NCBI RefSeq assembly: GCF_030160075.1
Contig: NZ_BSNQ01000009.1
Location: 244,295-308,294 of the forward strand
Direction of reading: 5' to 3'
DNA: 64,000 nucleotides
From: Dyella lipolytica
GTDB lineage: Bacteria > Pseudomonadota > Gammaproteobacteria > Xanthomonadales > Rhodanobacteraceae
Shown piece after piece: positions 44,942-53,649 of the stretch; positions within the stretch are counted from its first letter, which is position 1, and each line of letters opens with the position of its first letter. Position numbers and translations under genes: made by a program. The notes beneath the pieces were generated by a model. That model made no database searches. It was not told where the DNA came from and saw only the letters and a list, made by a program, of their open reading frames with translations.

Positions 44942-46681
44942 ATGTCCAGTCTTCGTATGTTCCGCAAGACCATCTTGCCCGCGTCGATCGCCTTGATGGG
45001 ATTCTCGCTCGCCTACGCCCAGGTTGATCCGAGCTCGAATCAGAACGCCGATTCTTTTGCGCATTCTCCGTGGCACGGCGACGGCCGCTCGCCACAAGAT
45101 CGGATCCCGACGGCAACGCCGATCAAGCATCTCGTGGTGATCTTCGATGAAAACCGTTCGTTCGATCACTACTTCGGCACCTATCCCGTGGCGGCGAATC
45201 CTCCGGGCGAACCGGCGTTCAGGGCTAAGCCCTTTACGCCCGCGGTTGACGGCCTGACGCCGGCACTGCTGAACGACAATCCGAACAAGCTAAACCCCAT
45301 CAACGGCGTGAATGCGGTGAACCCATTCCGACTTGATCGCACTCAGGCCAACACCGAGGGCCAGAACCATAGCTACACGCCGGAGCAACTCGCGTACGAC
45401 AACGGCATCGCCGACCGTTTTCCCGCCTTCACGGGTAACAACACGGTGACCACCACCGGCGCGTTCGGTACGAATGGTCTTGTGATGGGTTACTTCGATG
45501 GCAACACCGTCACGGCGATGTGGAATTACGCGCAGCACTTCGCCATGGACGACAACGCTTATACCGACACCTACGGTCCCTCGACGCCGGGTGCGATTGC
45601 CGTGGTATCCGGCACCAACAACGGCGCCAAGGTCGTGCTCGGTTCGGCCTCGACCATCCCCGACACCCAGGGCGGCCTTACCCTGATCGGCGATACCGAT
45701 CCTGCCTATGACTCCTGCTCCTCGACCAGCAACACGGTGATGATGACATCGAAGAACATCGGCGACTTGCTCAATGCCAGCCACATCACCTGGGGCGGTT
45801 TCATGGGCGGCTTCGACCTGACCGCCGTAAACGAAAACGGAACCACCGGTTGCAAGCGCAGTACCTATTCGAGCGTACTGGATGCCACCCCAACCGACTA
45901 CACGCCGCACCACAACTGGTTCCAGTATTACGCAAGCACCTCGAACCCGATGCACACGCGCCCCACCTCGACGGCCCAGGTTGGCTACACGGACGACAAG
46001 GACAGCACTTCGACGCCCGTGCACCACGAATACGACGTGAACGATTTTTTCAACGCCGTGTCGTCTGGCAACTTCCCGTCGGTCAGCTATATCAAACCGC
46101 CCGCGGTGGACGATGCGCATCCGGGCAACTCCGATCCGCTGGATGAGCAGTCCTTCGTGGTGAATGTGATCAACTTCCTGGAGAAGCAACCTGATTGGGA
46201 CAGCACCGCCGTCATCATTACCTACGATGACTCCGATGGCTGGTACGACCATCGCTATGCCTCGCCCACCACATCGTCCTTCGATTCGACCACTCCGGAA
46301 GGAAAGGTGGTCGGTGCCGACCAGCTCAATGCTCCGGGTGTCTGTAATGCATCGGGCGCCGCGCCGGGCGTAGGTGTGAATGGCGGTACCGTCAACGGCC
46401 GCTGCGGCCCCGGTACGCGTACGCCGTTCCTGGTGATCTCGCCTTATGCGCGCGTCAACTATGTCGATGACACGCAAATCACGCAGGCTTCGGTGGTGCG
46501 CTTCATCGAAGACAACTGGTTGAATGGCGAGCGCATCGGCCAAGGCTCGGGCGATGCCACCACCGGCAGCATCATGAACATGTTCGACTTCAACCGCCGC
46601 CGCTTCGATCTTGCGCAACCGTTGTTCCTCGATCCCAATCAGGGTACGCCGATCCACAAACGCTCGCCCTGGCATTCCTGA
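44942..46681 (+). CDS. Secreted phosphoesterase, phospholipase C/acid phosphatase AcpA family
   Basis: The start at 44942 follows AGGAG by seven bases. The 579-residue product has a signal peptide ending near SLAYA (about 28) and the family opening HLVVIFDENRSFDHYFGTYP, whose Asp/Glu/Asn bind metal in this alkaline-phosphatase-like superfamily. AMDDNAYTDTYGPSTPG and IITYDDSDGWYDH supply the other metal-site blocks. Known members are phosphatidylcholine-type phospholipases C and the acid phosphatase AcpA; the substrate here cannot be decided. A di-haem peroxidase gene follows. Confidence 0.92.
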   Translation: MSSLRMFRKTILPASIALMGFSLAYAQVDPSSNQNADSFAHSPWHGDGRSPQDRIPTATPIKHLVVIFDENRSFDHYFGTYPVAANPPGEPAFRAKPFTPAVDGLTPALLNDNPNKLNPINGVNAVNPFRLDRTQANTEGQNHSYTPEQLAYDNGIADRFPAFTGNNTVTTTGAFGTNGLVMGYFDGNTVTAMWNYAQHFAMDDNAYTDTYGPSTPGAIAVVSGTNNGAKVVLGSASTIPDTQGGLTLIGDTDPAYDSCSSTSNTVMMTSKNIGDLLNASHITWGGFMGGFDLTAVNENGTTGCKRSTYSSVLDATPTDYTPHHNWFQYYASTSNPMHTRPTSTAQVGYTDDKDSTSTPVHHEYDVNDFFNAVSSGNFPSVSYIKPPAVDDAHPGNSDPLDEQSFVVNVINFLEKQPDWDSTAVIITYDDSDGWYDHRYASPTTSSFDSTTPEGKVVGADQLNAPGVCNASGAAPGVGVNGGTVNGRCGPGTRTPFLVISPYARVNYVDDTQITQASVVRFIEDNWLNGERIGQGSGDATTGSIMNMFDFNRRRFDLAQPLFLDPNQGTPIHKRSPWHS

Positions 46682-46741
46682 TCACAGGCATGCAATCAGA
46701 TCGTTGCCTGATTCATCCTCGCACATGGCAACTGAAGCCCA

Positions 46742-46779
46742 TCTCTGCTCCGCGACACATCGCGGAGCAGAGAAGTTTT
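46742..46779 (+). terminator. Strong hairpin terminator after the phosphoesterase gene
   Basis: The 14-base perfect arms TCTCTGCTCCGCGA and TCGCGGAGCAGAGA with loop CACA are followed by AGTTTTA. It stands 60 bases past the stop, so the downstream peroxidase gene is probably transcribed separately or by read-through. Confidence 0.82.
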
Positions 46780-46850
46780 AAAGTCCATATCGCATCCCGT
46801 CACGTCATCGCCTTGGAGTGCCTTTGACATCGGAATCCTCGACATTGCGC

Positions 46851-48221
46851 ATGCACGCACAGTGCAAGCGGCATCGCTTATTCAAAGTTCTGCTTGGCAC
46901 GGTTTGCGCGTTCAGTTGCGTCACTAGCTACGCGTTTCTCGACAAGGCCACGACGCTGCAAAGCGATGTCGCTGACGTTAGCGGTATTAATCCGCATCCG
47001 GTCCACCTGAAACTTCCGCAGGCGAACCCGCTGAGCGCCGTTGCACAACTTGGTAAATCGCTGTTCTTCGATCCGATGCTGTCGGGCTCTGGACGGCAGT
47101 CCTGCGCCTCCTGCCACAGCCCCGCCTACGGCTACAACCCACCTAACGCGCTAACCGTGCAGCCCGGCGGCGTGGACCTGCACAAGGTCGGGTATCGGCC
47201 ACCTCTATCGCTTGGCTACTTGTACCGGCAACCGCCTTTCAGCATCGGACCGGATCCAGCCGATAACGATGTGGCGCCCGACCTCAATGCGATAGCCGCA
47301 TCCGCGCGCGGCAATCCGCGTGCAAGCAAGCAAGCCGGCATGGTGCCCGCCGCGCCCGCGATGGTGGCGCAAGGCGGCCTGTTCTGGGACGGCCGTGCCG
47401 ATTCACTGCAACGACAGGCCTATTTGCCTTTGCTCAATCCGGTGGAAATGGGCAACACCAGCATCGATGACGTTGCCAACAAACTCGTGCACAGCCGCTA
47501 CCGTCAAACGTTCGCCCTGCTGTTCGGGCCCGGCATTCTGAATGACCCGCAGCAACTCGTTTCCGAGGCGATGTTTGCCATCGGCCGCTTTCAAATCGAA
47601 GACACGTCTTTTCACCCTTTCACCAGCAAGTACGACGCTTGGTTGCAAGGACTGGCCCCACTGACACCCGCTGAAATGCGCGGACTGCGCCTGTTCAACG
47701 ACCCTAAGAAAGGCAACTGCGCGGGCTGCCACCTCAGCCAACCTGGGCGCGATGGCCTACCCCCACTGTTCACCGACGCCCAATACGAGGCATTGGGCGT
47801 ACCCCGCAACACAACACTGGCGTTTAACCGGGATCCGCATTACTACGATCTCGGCATCTGCGGCCCGTTCCGCAAAGACCTCGCGCGTCAAACGCAATAC
47901 TGCGGCATGTTCCTCACGCCCACTCTGCGCAACGTGGATAAGCGCGCAGTGTTCTTTCACAACGGCGTCTACCACTCGCTGACGCAGGTACTCGATTTCT
48001 ACAATTTGCGCAGCGTCACGCCGGCGAAGATCTACCCGCACGATGCCAGCGGCAAGCTGGACCTCTACAACGATATACCTGCCGCCTATCAAAGCAACGT
48101 GGACACCACTGATGCACCCCTCGACCGCCACGTTGGCGATCCGCCGCCGCTCACCGCCCGGGACATCCAGGACATCATCACCTTCCTCCACACACTGGAC
48201 GATGGCTACCTGCGTGAGTGA
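46851..48221 (+). CDS. Periplasmic di-haem cytochrome c peroxidase family protein
   Basis: Two haem c motifs, CASCH (85-89) and CAGCH (290-294), define the CcpA/MauG superfamily. From ATG 46851 the 456-residue protein has a signal peptide (MHAQCKRHRLFKVLLG... to SYA, about 28). GTG 46818 and TTG 46824, the latter five bases after GGAG, are alternative starts. FFHNGVYHSLTQVLDFYN is the usual late motif of this family. It may reduce peroxide or modify a partner; position after the phosphoesterase suggests but does not prove a link. Confidence 0.9.
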   Translation: MHAQCKRHRLFKVLLGTVCAFSCVTSYAFLDKATTLQSDVADVSGINPHPVHLKLPQANPLSAVAQLGKSLFFDPMLSGSGRQSCASCHSPAYGYNPPNALTVQPGGVDLHKVGYRPPLSLGYLYRQPPFSIGPDPADNDVAPDLNAIAASARGNPRASKQAGMVPAAPAMVAQGGLFWDGRADSLQRQAYLPLLNPVEMGNTSIDDVANKLVHSRYRQTFALLFGPGILNDPQQLVSEAMFAIGRFQIEDTSFHPFTSKYDAWLQGLAPLTPAEMRGLRLFNDPKKGNCAGCHLSQPGRDGLPPLFTDAQYEALGVPRNTTLAFNRDPHYYDLGICGPFRKDLARQTQYCGMFLTPTLRNVDKRAVFFHNGVYHSLTQVLDFYNLRSVTPAKIYPHDASGKLDLYNDIPAAYQSNVDTTDAPLDRHVGDPPPLTARDIQDIITFLHTLDDGYLRE

Positions 48222-48296
48222 CAAAAGCAAAGCAAGGCGGCGCACACTGGTGAATAGACAGAATCACCACTTTTCTGCTGCCCCTGCCTTACCCAG

Positions 48297-48689
48297 TCAG
48301 TTATCTTCCTCATCCCCATCGACAATTTGCCGTTGGATACGGTCGAGGTAGTTATCCAGCTCCGTCACGCTGGAGAAGACGTCGCTGACGGGCACCGCTT
48401 TCACAATATCGAATACCTTGCGTACCTGAGGTTGCGGGTTGACGAGGAGAGCGTAACCACTGCGTGCTCGCATCGCCTTGCGAATCTTTGCGACGCTGCG
48501 CAGTCCAGCGCTGCTTATGTAATCCAGCGAAGAGAGATCGAGTACGACGGTGCTTCCCGTCGCCATCTGTTGCAACACCCCAACAGCCGCCTCGTCGAAC
48601 TCGCCGAAAGTCATTGCATCGAGCCGGCCCTGCAAATGCAGAGTAACGCGTTGAGGCGACGAACTTTCACTACGCACACTGAAGCTCAT
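48297..48689 (-). CDS. STAS-domain anti-sigma factor antagonist
   Basis: The 130-residue protein has the STAS fold with VVLDLSSLDYISSAGLRSVAKI, where the serine in ISSAGL is the usual phosphorylation site of anti-anti-sigma factors. It starts four bases after the stop of the PP2C-type phosphatase gene, with GGAG inside that gene's end. The phosphatase's own kinase-like domain and PP2C domain could phosphorylate and dephosphorylate it, the standard partner-switch logic (inference). The C-terminus is acidic. Confidence 0.92.
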   Translation of the reverse strand: MSFSVRSESSSPQRVTLHLQGRLDAMTFGEFDEAAVGVLQQMATGSTVVLDLSSLDYISSAGLRSVAKIRKAMRARSGYALLVNPQPQVRKVFDIVKAVPVSDVFSSVTELDNYLDRIQRQIVDGDEEDN

Positions 48690-48693
48690 GGTC

Positions 48694-51009
48694 TTACTCC
48701 GGCTTATGGGGATAGATAAAGCGCAGTTGGAGGTGATTGCCCTGCGCGTCGTGCGCGTAATTGAGGTCACTGGCCATAGCGCGCACTAGATGAACGCCGA
48801 GGCCGCCGTCGGTGTCGCGATCGGCGATGTCGCCGGTGAGCAGGATCGGAGGTGACTGCAGCGGATCGAAAGCTTGCCCGTCGTGATGCAGCTCAACCAT
48901 GATGGCGCCGCTACTTAACGTCAGGCGCAAGCCAATCTGGCCCGCACGTGGCTCCTCGCGACCGTGCTGAACCATGTTGACCATCAGTTCCTCGAGCACC
49001 AATCGCACGTCATGACGAACGTCGGGATCGATGCCAGCCGAATGCAGCTCTCTATCACAGCGTTCGAGCATGTCGAACACTGCATCCATGGAAGCGTCGA
49101 TAATCACGTCCAGCATTGACGCGCTCCTCCCCGGCCCAGCGTGGTGCCAGCGTAACGCAAGCACCGTGATGTCATCGGCCTGACTACGGCCTGCCGCAAA
49201 GCTCTCGACGTCGGTCACAAGATAGCCCGCGGGGTCGCCATCTTCGTTTTCTGCGTATCGAGCTAGACAGGCAAGCATCCTCTCCTGACCGTACATCTGC
49301 AAAGCATGATCGGTGGCTTCGGTGATGCCATCGGTATACATGAGCAAGTTGTCACCGGGACGCAATCGCAGACGATGCACGGGATAAGTGGCTTCCTCAT
49401 CCAAGCCTAGTGCCGGACCCGTATCGAATTCCAGTAGACGTGGCACATCCCTTCCCCACAGAACCGGAGGCTCGTGACCGGCGCTGGCCATGATCAGTTG
49501 ACCGCTGATGGTATCCAGCAAACCGCATAGCAGACTGACGAACATGCAACCATCGTTATTGCGGCAAAGCTCCTCATTGAGTAATTGCAGCAGTTGTTGC
49601 GGCGACTGAGCGCGTGGCGCCATGGCCTTGGCTAACGTGATCGCGCGCGCCATGAACAAGGCCGCAGGAATGCCTTTGTCCGAAACATCACCCACGATGA
49701 TATAGAGACGCTGATCATGCAGCATGAAATAGCTGTACAGGTCACCGCCGACCGTTCGCGCGGGTTGAAGAACAGCATGCAGTTCGAAGTTGCTGCAACG
49801 TGCATCCAGATAGTGAGCTCCTGGGAGTAGCGCCGTCTGAATCTGTTGAGCAATCTCCAACTCGCTAGTGAGACGTTGCTGTTCGCGCGCTACCCGGGTT
49901 CGCTCGGCCAGATGTTCTGCAAGATCGAGACGCATCCGATCGAAGGCGTGTGTCAGCCTTCCGATCTCGTCGTGCTGGCGAACCTTAGGCAAGGTAAAGT
50001 CGAGCGCACCGCGAGCCACTTGCTCCGCCCGTTCTGTCAGCACGCCGAGCGGGTTCATGACACGCCGGGTAATGACGAATACCAACACCGTCATGGCCAG
50101 TAGCGCCAGCCCGCCTATACCCAGTGCGGCGAGGAAGGCGCGTTGGACGCTGGCATAGATCCAGGATTCCGGTATGGCAAGTATGAATTGCCATTGCGTG
50201 CCCTTGATGGGCGAGTGATAGATCCATACGGGATCGTCCGAGCGCGAAATCTGGGTGGTCATTTCGCGTATAGGTTTGGCGTCGGGGTGGCTGAAAACGT
50301 CAAGCAGTCCATCTTTAGCCTGCTGTCCGATCAACCCAGGGTTGTCACTCGCGAGGTAAATGCCCTGCTGATCGATGACGAAAGCCTCGCCCCCGGGAGG
50401 CTTGTTCAATCCGCTCAAAACACCCTGCAGCCAATCAAGCGTAACGTCTGCATTGAGAACACCCGTGACCTGCCTGTTAGCCAGAATGGCGACCGAGTAG
50501 TTGACCAGCTTGCGATGCCTGGACTGAGAGAAGAACGGTTGCTGCCAGCAGCCTCCTATGCAGGTCAAACCTGTGCGAAACCAAGGCCAATCCCAATAGG
50601 GGCTGGGATCTTGCAACATATCGCGACTTAGCAATGTGCCATCGTCACGCCGACTGATGAAGGGAGAGCCGCTGGTCGTCGCTGCAGCCGTCGAGTGCGG
50701 AATGTATGCCGCCGCCAAGCCTGCCAGATCAGGATTGTGCTGCATGACATCGTGGATCAGAGACTGTGCGTCATCCGGCCGTGGGCCTATGAGGCTGGCA
50801 AGCATCTGCGCACTGTTGGTGACTTTGTCGAGGCGTTGCTGGATGCGATTACCCCCATCGCTGGCCAGCGCCTCGGATTCACGATGAGTCTGTTCAAGGA
50901 TTTGATGGCCCATGAATCGAAAGAGCAGCAACCCGCCGGTGACGATCACCAGCATGGTGCCAGCCAGAACCCATAGCGCCAGCCGTGAAGCAATGCCGCG
51001 TACCGCCAT
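48694..51009 (-). CDS. Membrane sensor with Cache, HAMP, SpoIIE phosphatase and HATPase domains
   Basis: The 771-residue protein has a membrane helix (11-31), a long periplasmic Cache-type sensor (about 35-285), a second helix (about 291-315), a HAMP domain (to about 370), a coiled coil, a PP2C/SpoIIE domain with metal Asp residues (GGDLYSYF, D423; GDVSDKG, D441/D444; YTDGITEA; ADDITVLAL), and a C-terminal RsbW-like HATPase domain (VLEELMVNMVQHG; DGGLGVHLVRAM). The ATG follows AAAGGGGG. It is the upstream partner of the STAS gene. Sensor, phosphatase and probable kinase are in one chain. Confidence 0.93.
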   Translation of the reverse strand: MAVRGIASRLALWVLAGTMLVIVTGGLLLFRFMGHQILEQTHRESEALASDGGNRIQQRLDKVTNSAQMLASLIGPRPDDAQSLIHDVMQHNPDLAGLAAAYIPHSTAAATTSGSPFISRRDDGTLLSRDMLQDPSPYWDWPWFRTGLTCIGGCWQQPFFSQSRHRKLVNYSVAILANRQVTGVLNADVTLDWLQGVLSGLNKPPGGEAFVIDQQGIYLASDNPGLIGQQAKDGLLDVFSHPDAKPIREMTTQISRSDDPVWIYHSPIKGTQWQFILAIPESWIYASVQRAFLAALGIGGLALLAMTVLVFVITRRVMNPLGVLTERAEQVARGALDFTLPKVRQHDEIGRLTHAFDRMRLDLAEHLAERTRVAREQQRLTSELEIAQQIQTALLPGAHYLDARCSNFELHAVLQPARTVGGDLYSYFMLHDQRLYIIVGDVSDKGIPAALFMARAITLAKAMAPRAQSPQQLLQLLNEELCRNNDGCMFVSLLCGLLDTISGQLIMASAGHEPPVLWGRDVPRLLEFDTGPALGLDEEATYPVHRLRLRPGDNLLMYTDGITEATDHALQMYGQERMLACLARYAENEDGDPAGYLVTDVESFAAGRSQADDITVLALRWHHAGPGRSASMLDVIIDASMDAVFDMLERCDRELHSAGIDPDVRHDVRLVLEELMVNMVQHGREEPRAGQIGLRLTLSSGAIMVELHHDGQAFDPLQSPPILLTGDIADRDTDGGLGVHLVRAMASDLNYAHDAQGNHLQLRFIYPHKPE

Positions 51010-51480
51010 GCTGCCCCCTTTAAAAGGAATCTGGCCAGGCGGCCTAATCGCCCGCAAGAGAACCTGACCTCCATCGTAGACAGTTGATCCGCTTACGACC
51101 TTGAGAGTCGTCGCAAAAAAGGCGCCACCCAGGCACAAGCAACCACGCCGAATAAAGCTCAAAAAAGCGGTGCCAAAAAAGCAACGCCAGCCCTATCGAG
51201 CCACCGCCACTGACCAAAGAAAGTCTGCCCCTTTACATGCTGAGCCCCGCTCAGTGGATACCAGTTTACTCCGGTCATTTGCGCGACCTGCGCTCTGCGA
51301 CACATCCTGAGATGTGCTGGCACCTTCCTTTTGGTGCCGGATCCGGCCGTAACGGCACTTTTTCTTTCCGCGTATCAGGGCATCCGCTATGGGTCGAAAG
51401 CAGACCCTAGTCATCGGTAGGACAAATTTAATCGGCCTATGACAACGGGCTTCATTGTTCTCGACGGAAAAGTTGCCCAC
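51010..51480. other. Intergenic region with a degenerate repeat and a coding remnant
   Basis: This 471-base stretch is the leader of the phosphatase gene plus sequence after the LamG-like gene. A degenerate GTCCGC element (51381-51410) reads VCFRPIAD on the minus strand, the typical false peptide of that repeat. A Lys/Ala-rich open stretch is at 51088-51213. No full gene or clear terminator is seen. Confidence 0.55.
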
Positions 51481-52671
51481 TCACCATTGAATGCCATCGG
51501 TGTTGGGAAACCGCATCATTAAACCCCAGCCGAAATGCTGTACGCCGCCGCCAAAGCTATCATCCAGTAGCACATCAATCTCATTTCTGCCTTGTTTTAA
51601 GGGCAAATTAAACGCTCCGTTGTCAAGCGATAACCGTCCATCTGGCGTCTTGCTCGCCCCCGGGACGCCGTAGAGATTCTTATCGGCGTAGACCAGCTCG
51701 CCGTTTACAAAGACCCATGCTTCGCGTGTCCAGCCGACAGAAACGTGTTTGACCTGTGCATGCTCGGACGTCACCTCTGTCTTGAGCCAAGTCGCAATGA
51801 TCGCGTTACCTTTTTGAGACTCGCCCAAGGCTGCCGTTACGTTGATAAGGCCTGTCGAATCCGCATGCAGCACGTGCTTGAACGCATCCGTAGCGGGGAG
51901 AGATTTAATAGATGGAGCGACGCCCGTGTTCTGACCTAGCTTCGCATCGAAGGTGGACGGCATGATGAATGCGTTCGACGCCAGCCAACGTGTGACGAGA
52001 TGGGCGTCGCCTACGGCAAGCGATTGTTTCGGAGTTTCTGTAGGAGTGGCCGAGGCAATCGTCAGATGCGCGTAGGACGCGGGGCCGTGAAGTTTGATGG
52101 TCCCGTTGTCGAATGCGCCAACTAGAAGATTGTCTCGTGGCGCAGATACCAGCGTGCCGTTAACCCAAACGTGCATGGATCGGCCATCCACGGACAGTTT
52201 GACGTGATTCCAGACGTTAGCTCCAAAAAGCGCTCGTGCTTGGTTGTCGCCAAACAAATCCCATTCGAAGATTCCGTGGTCAAGCCGCATGTATTGAACA
52301 CAGTCATCCGACGTTGCACAGTCAGCGGACGGTCTGAAATAAAGCGCCTCCCCCGTATTACCTCGCAAATGAAAAGTGAGGCCAACGTTGCCGCCCGGGG
52401 ACTTCATATCGAACTCGATCGTTCCACTGGAAAAAGTCGTCGAGTTGAGTTCAGCACTGCCTCCTTGGGCGATAACGATGGCGCTCTCATCGGCCAGAAA
52501 TGTAACGTTTCCTTTTGTCGTCCAGGCACTCGCAATCATGGGTGTTGAGGTAGGAGCACGACTGGTAGCTCTCAATGGCGTAGTTGAAGCAAGCGCAAGT
52601 ACAGCGGCAATACTCAGCTTGAGATGCTCTGCCCGTAAAGAAATGCGGGGCGTAGATGGGACACGATCCAT
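51481..52671 (-). CDS. Secreted LamG/concanavalin-like protein of unknown function
   Basis: From ATG 52671 the 396-residue product has a basic N-terminus and a hydrophobic signal segment (LSIAAVLALASTTPLRA, to about 35). Residues about 50-210 form a beta-rich domain with SGTIEFDMKSPGG, LYFRP, YMRLDHG and WNHVKLSVDGRSMHVWVNG, which resembles the LamG or 3-keto-disaccharide hydrolase (DUF1080) jelly roll. Residues about 220-396 form a second beta domain with VGWTREAWVFVNGELVYADKN. No catalytic residues are clear. I give no specific function. Confidence 0.75.
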   Translation of the reverse strand: MDRVPSTPRISLRAEHLKLSIAAVLALASTTPLRATSRAPTSTPMIASAWTTKGNVTFLADESAIVIAQGGSAELNSTTFSSGTIEFDMKSPGGNVGLTFHLRGNTGEALYFRPSADCATSDDCVQYMRLDHGIFEWDLFGDNQARALFGANVWNHVKLSVDGRSMHVWVNGTLVSAPRDNLLVGAFDNGTIKLHGPASYAHLTIASATPTETPKQSLAVGDAHLVTRWLASNAFIMPSTFDAKLGQNTGVAPSIKSLPATDAFKHVLHADSTGLINVTAALGESQKGNAIIATWLKTEVTSEHAQVKHVSVGWTREAWVFVNGELVYADKNLYGVPGASKTPDGRLSLDNGAFNLPLKQGRNEIDVLLDDSFGGGVQHFGWGLMMRFPNTDGIQW

Positions 52672-52951
52672 GATGATTTGTGCAGTAAGCGGCGCATGCC
52701 GGGGAGCCAACATAGGCGTCGGCGAGCCAAGTGAACAATACAAATGTTGTCAACTGGACTAGTTACGTCGCGAAACGGGCAAGACCTGCAACCAAATGGA
52801 CGCGACTCGACGCCCCTTATCGGCTGGGGCTTCTAGCGTTCGTATTACCTCGCACGTAATTGCGGCTATTTCCACAACGGCTAATGATGTCGCCAAGCCG
52901 ACGAACGCAGCCGGTCAATGTCCCCTATCCCCAACTTGTGAGATCACCATC

Positions 52952-53503
52952 ATGAAACCGTTCCCCGTTCACACCATCGAGTCCGCACCTGAAAAGTCCC
53001 GCGCTTCGTTGGAAGCACTGCAGAGTGCTTTCGGCATGATTCCGAACATCGCGGCCGCCATGGCGACGTCGCCTGTGCTGATCGACAGCTTGGTAGGCCT
53101 TTTTGGAAAGGTCCACGGCGGAAGCTTCCCCGAAGACCAGATTCAGATCGTTTTGCTCACCGATGCCGTCGCCAATTCGAGCCGATGGGCGGTCGCTTTC
53201 CACAGCGCACTCGCTTTACAGCAAGGGATTGACGTTGCTGACGTCGACGCTATCCGCGCCGGACATCTTCCGGCCGATCCAAAACGTGCGGCATTGTCGG
53301 CCTTGGCGCGCGCCATGATCGAGAAGCGTGGCCACCTCACCCAGCAGGACATGGATCAGTTCCTGGATGCCGGCTTTGACAAGGCGCATTTGCTCGAAGT
53401 CATCGCGATCGTCGCGGCATCCACGATCACCAACTACACTGCCACCATCACGAACCCGCCACTCGAAGAGGCTTTCAAGCAACACACTTGGGCGCGTGGT
53501 TGA
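52952..53503 (+). CDS. AhpD-like family protein lacking the CxxC motif
   Basis: The start at 52952 gives 183 residues. The fold and length match the AhpD-like protein at 43596-44135 (both open with a Pro-rich strand, then F-x-x-(I/V)-PN-(I/L), and end with NY-x-(T/H)). At the place of N-S-C-E-Y-C-L-A-A-H it has N-S-S77-R-W-A80-V-A-F-H84: both cysteines are replaced and the histidine is kept. A classical peroxidase mechanism is therefore not possible. It is followed by an XRE regulator. Confidence 0.88.
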   Translation: MKPFPVHTIESAPEKSRASLEALQSAFGMIPNIAAAMATSPVLIDSLVGLFGKVHGGSFPEDQIQIVLLTDAVANSSRWAVAFHSALALQQGIDVADVDAIRAGHLPADPKRAALSALARAMIEKRGHLTQQDMDQFLDAGFDKAHLLEVIAIVAASTITNYTATITNPPLEEAFKQHTWARG

Positions 53504-53649
53504 TAGCCTTTCACCGCTGGCTCGCTGCACCCCTGCACATCGCAGTGGGTGCAGTTTTTGCCGATACGTGCCCTTGCACTTACCTCGTTCTAGCTCTCTA
53601 TTGGACAGACAAGAAGAGCTGATCGCTGGCAACGCACTTCGGAACTCCC

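Noticed and set aside
45290-46675. Long open frame (461 codons) antisense to the phosphoesterase gene
   Set aside because: Its Arg/Val/His-rich translation has no domain features and it overlaps a clear exported enzyme.
51193-51480. Minus-strand open frame of 95 codons reading TRVCFRPIADALI
   Set aside because: This is the known false peptide made by the dispersed GTCCGC repeat, not a gene.
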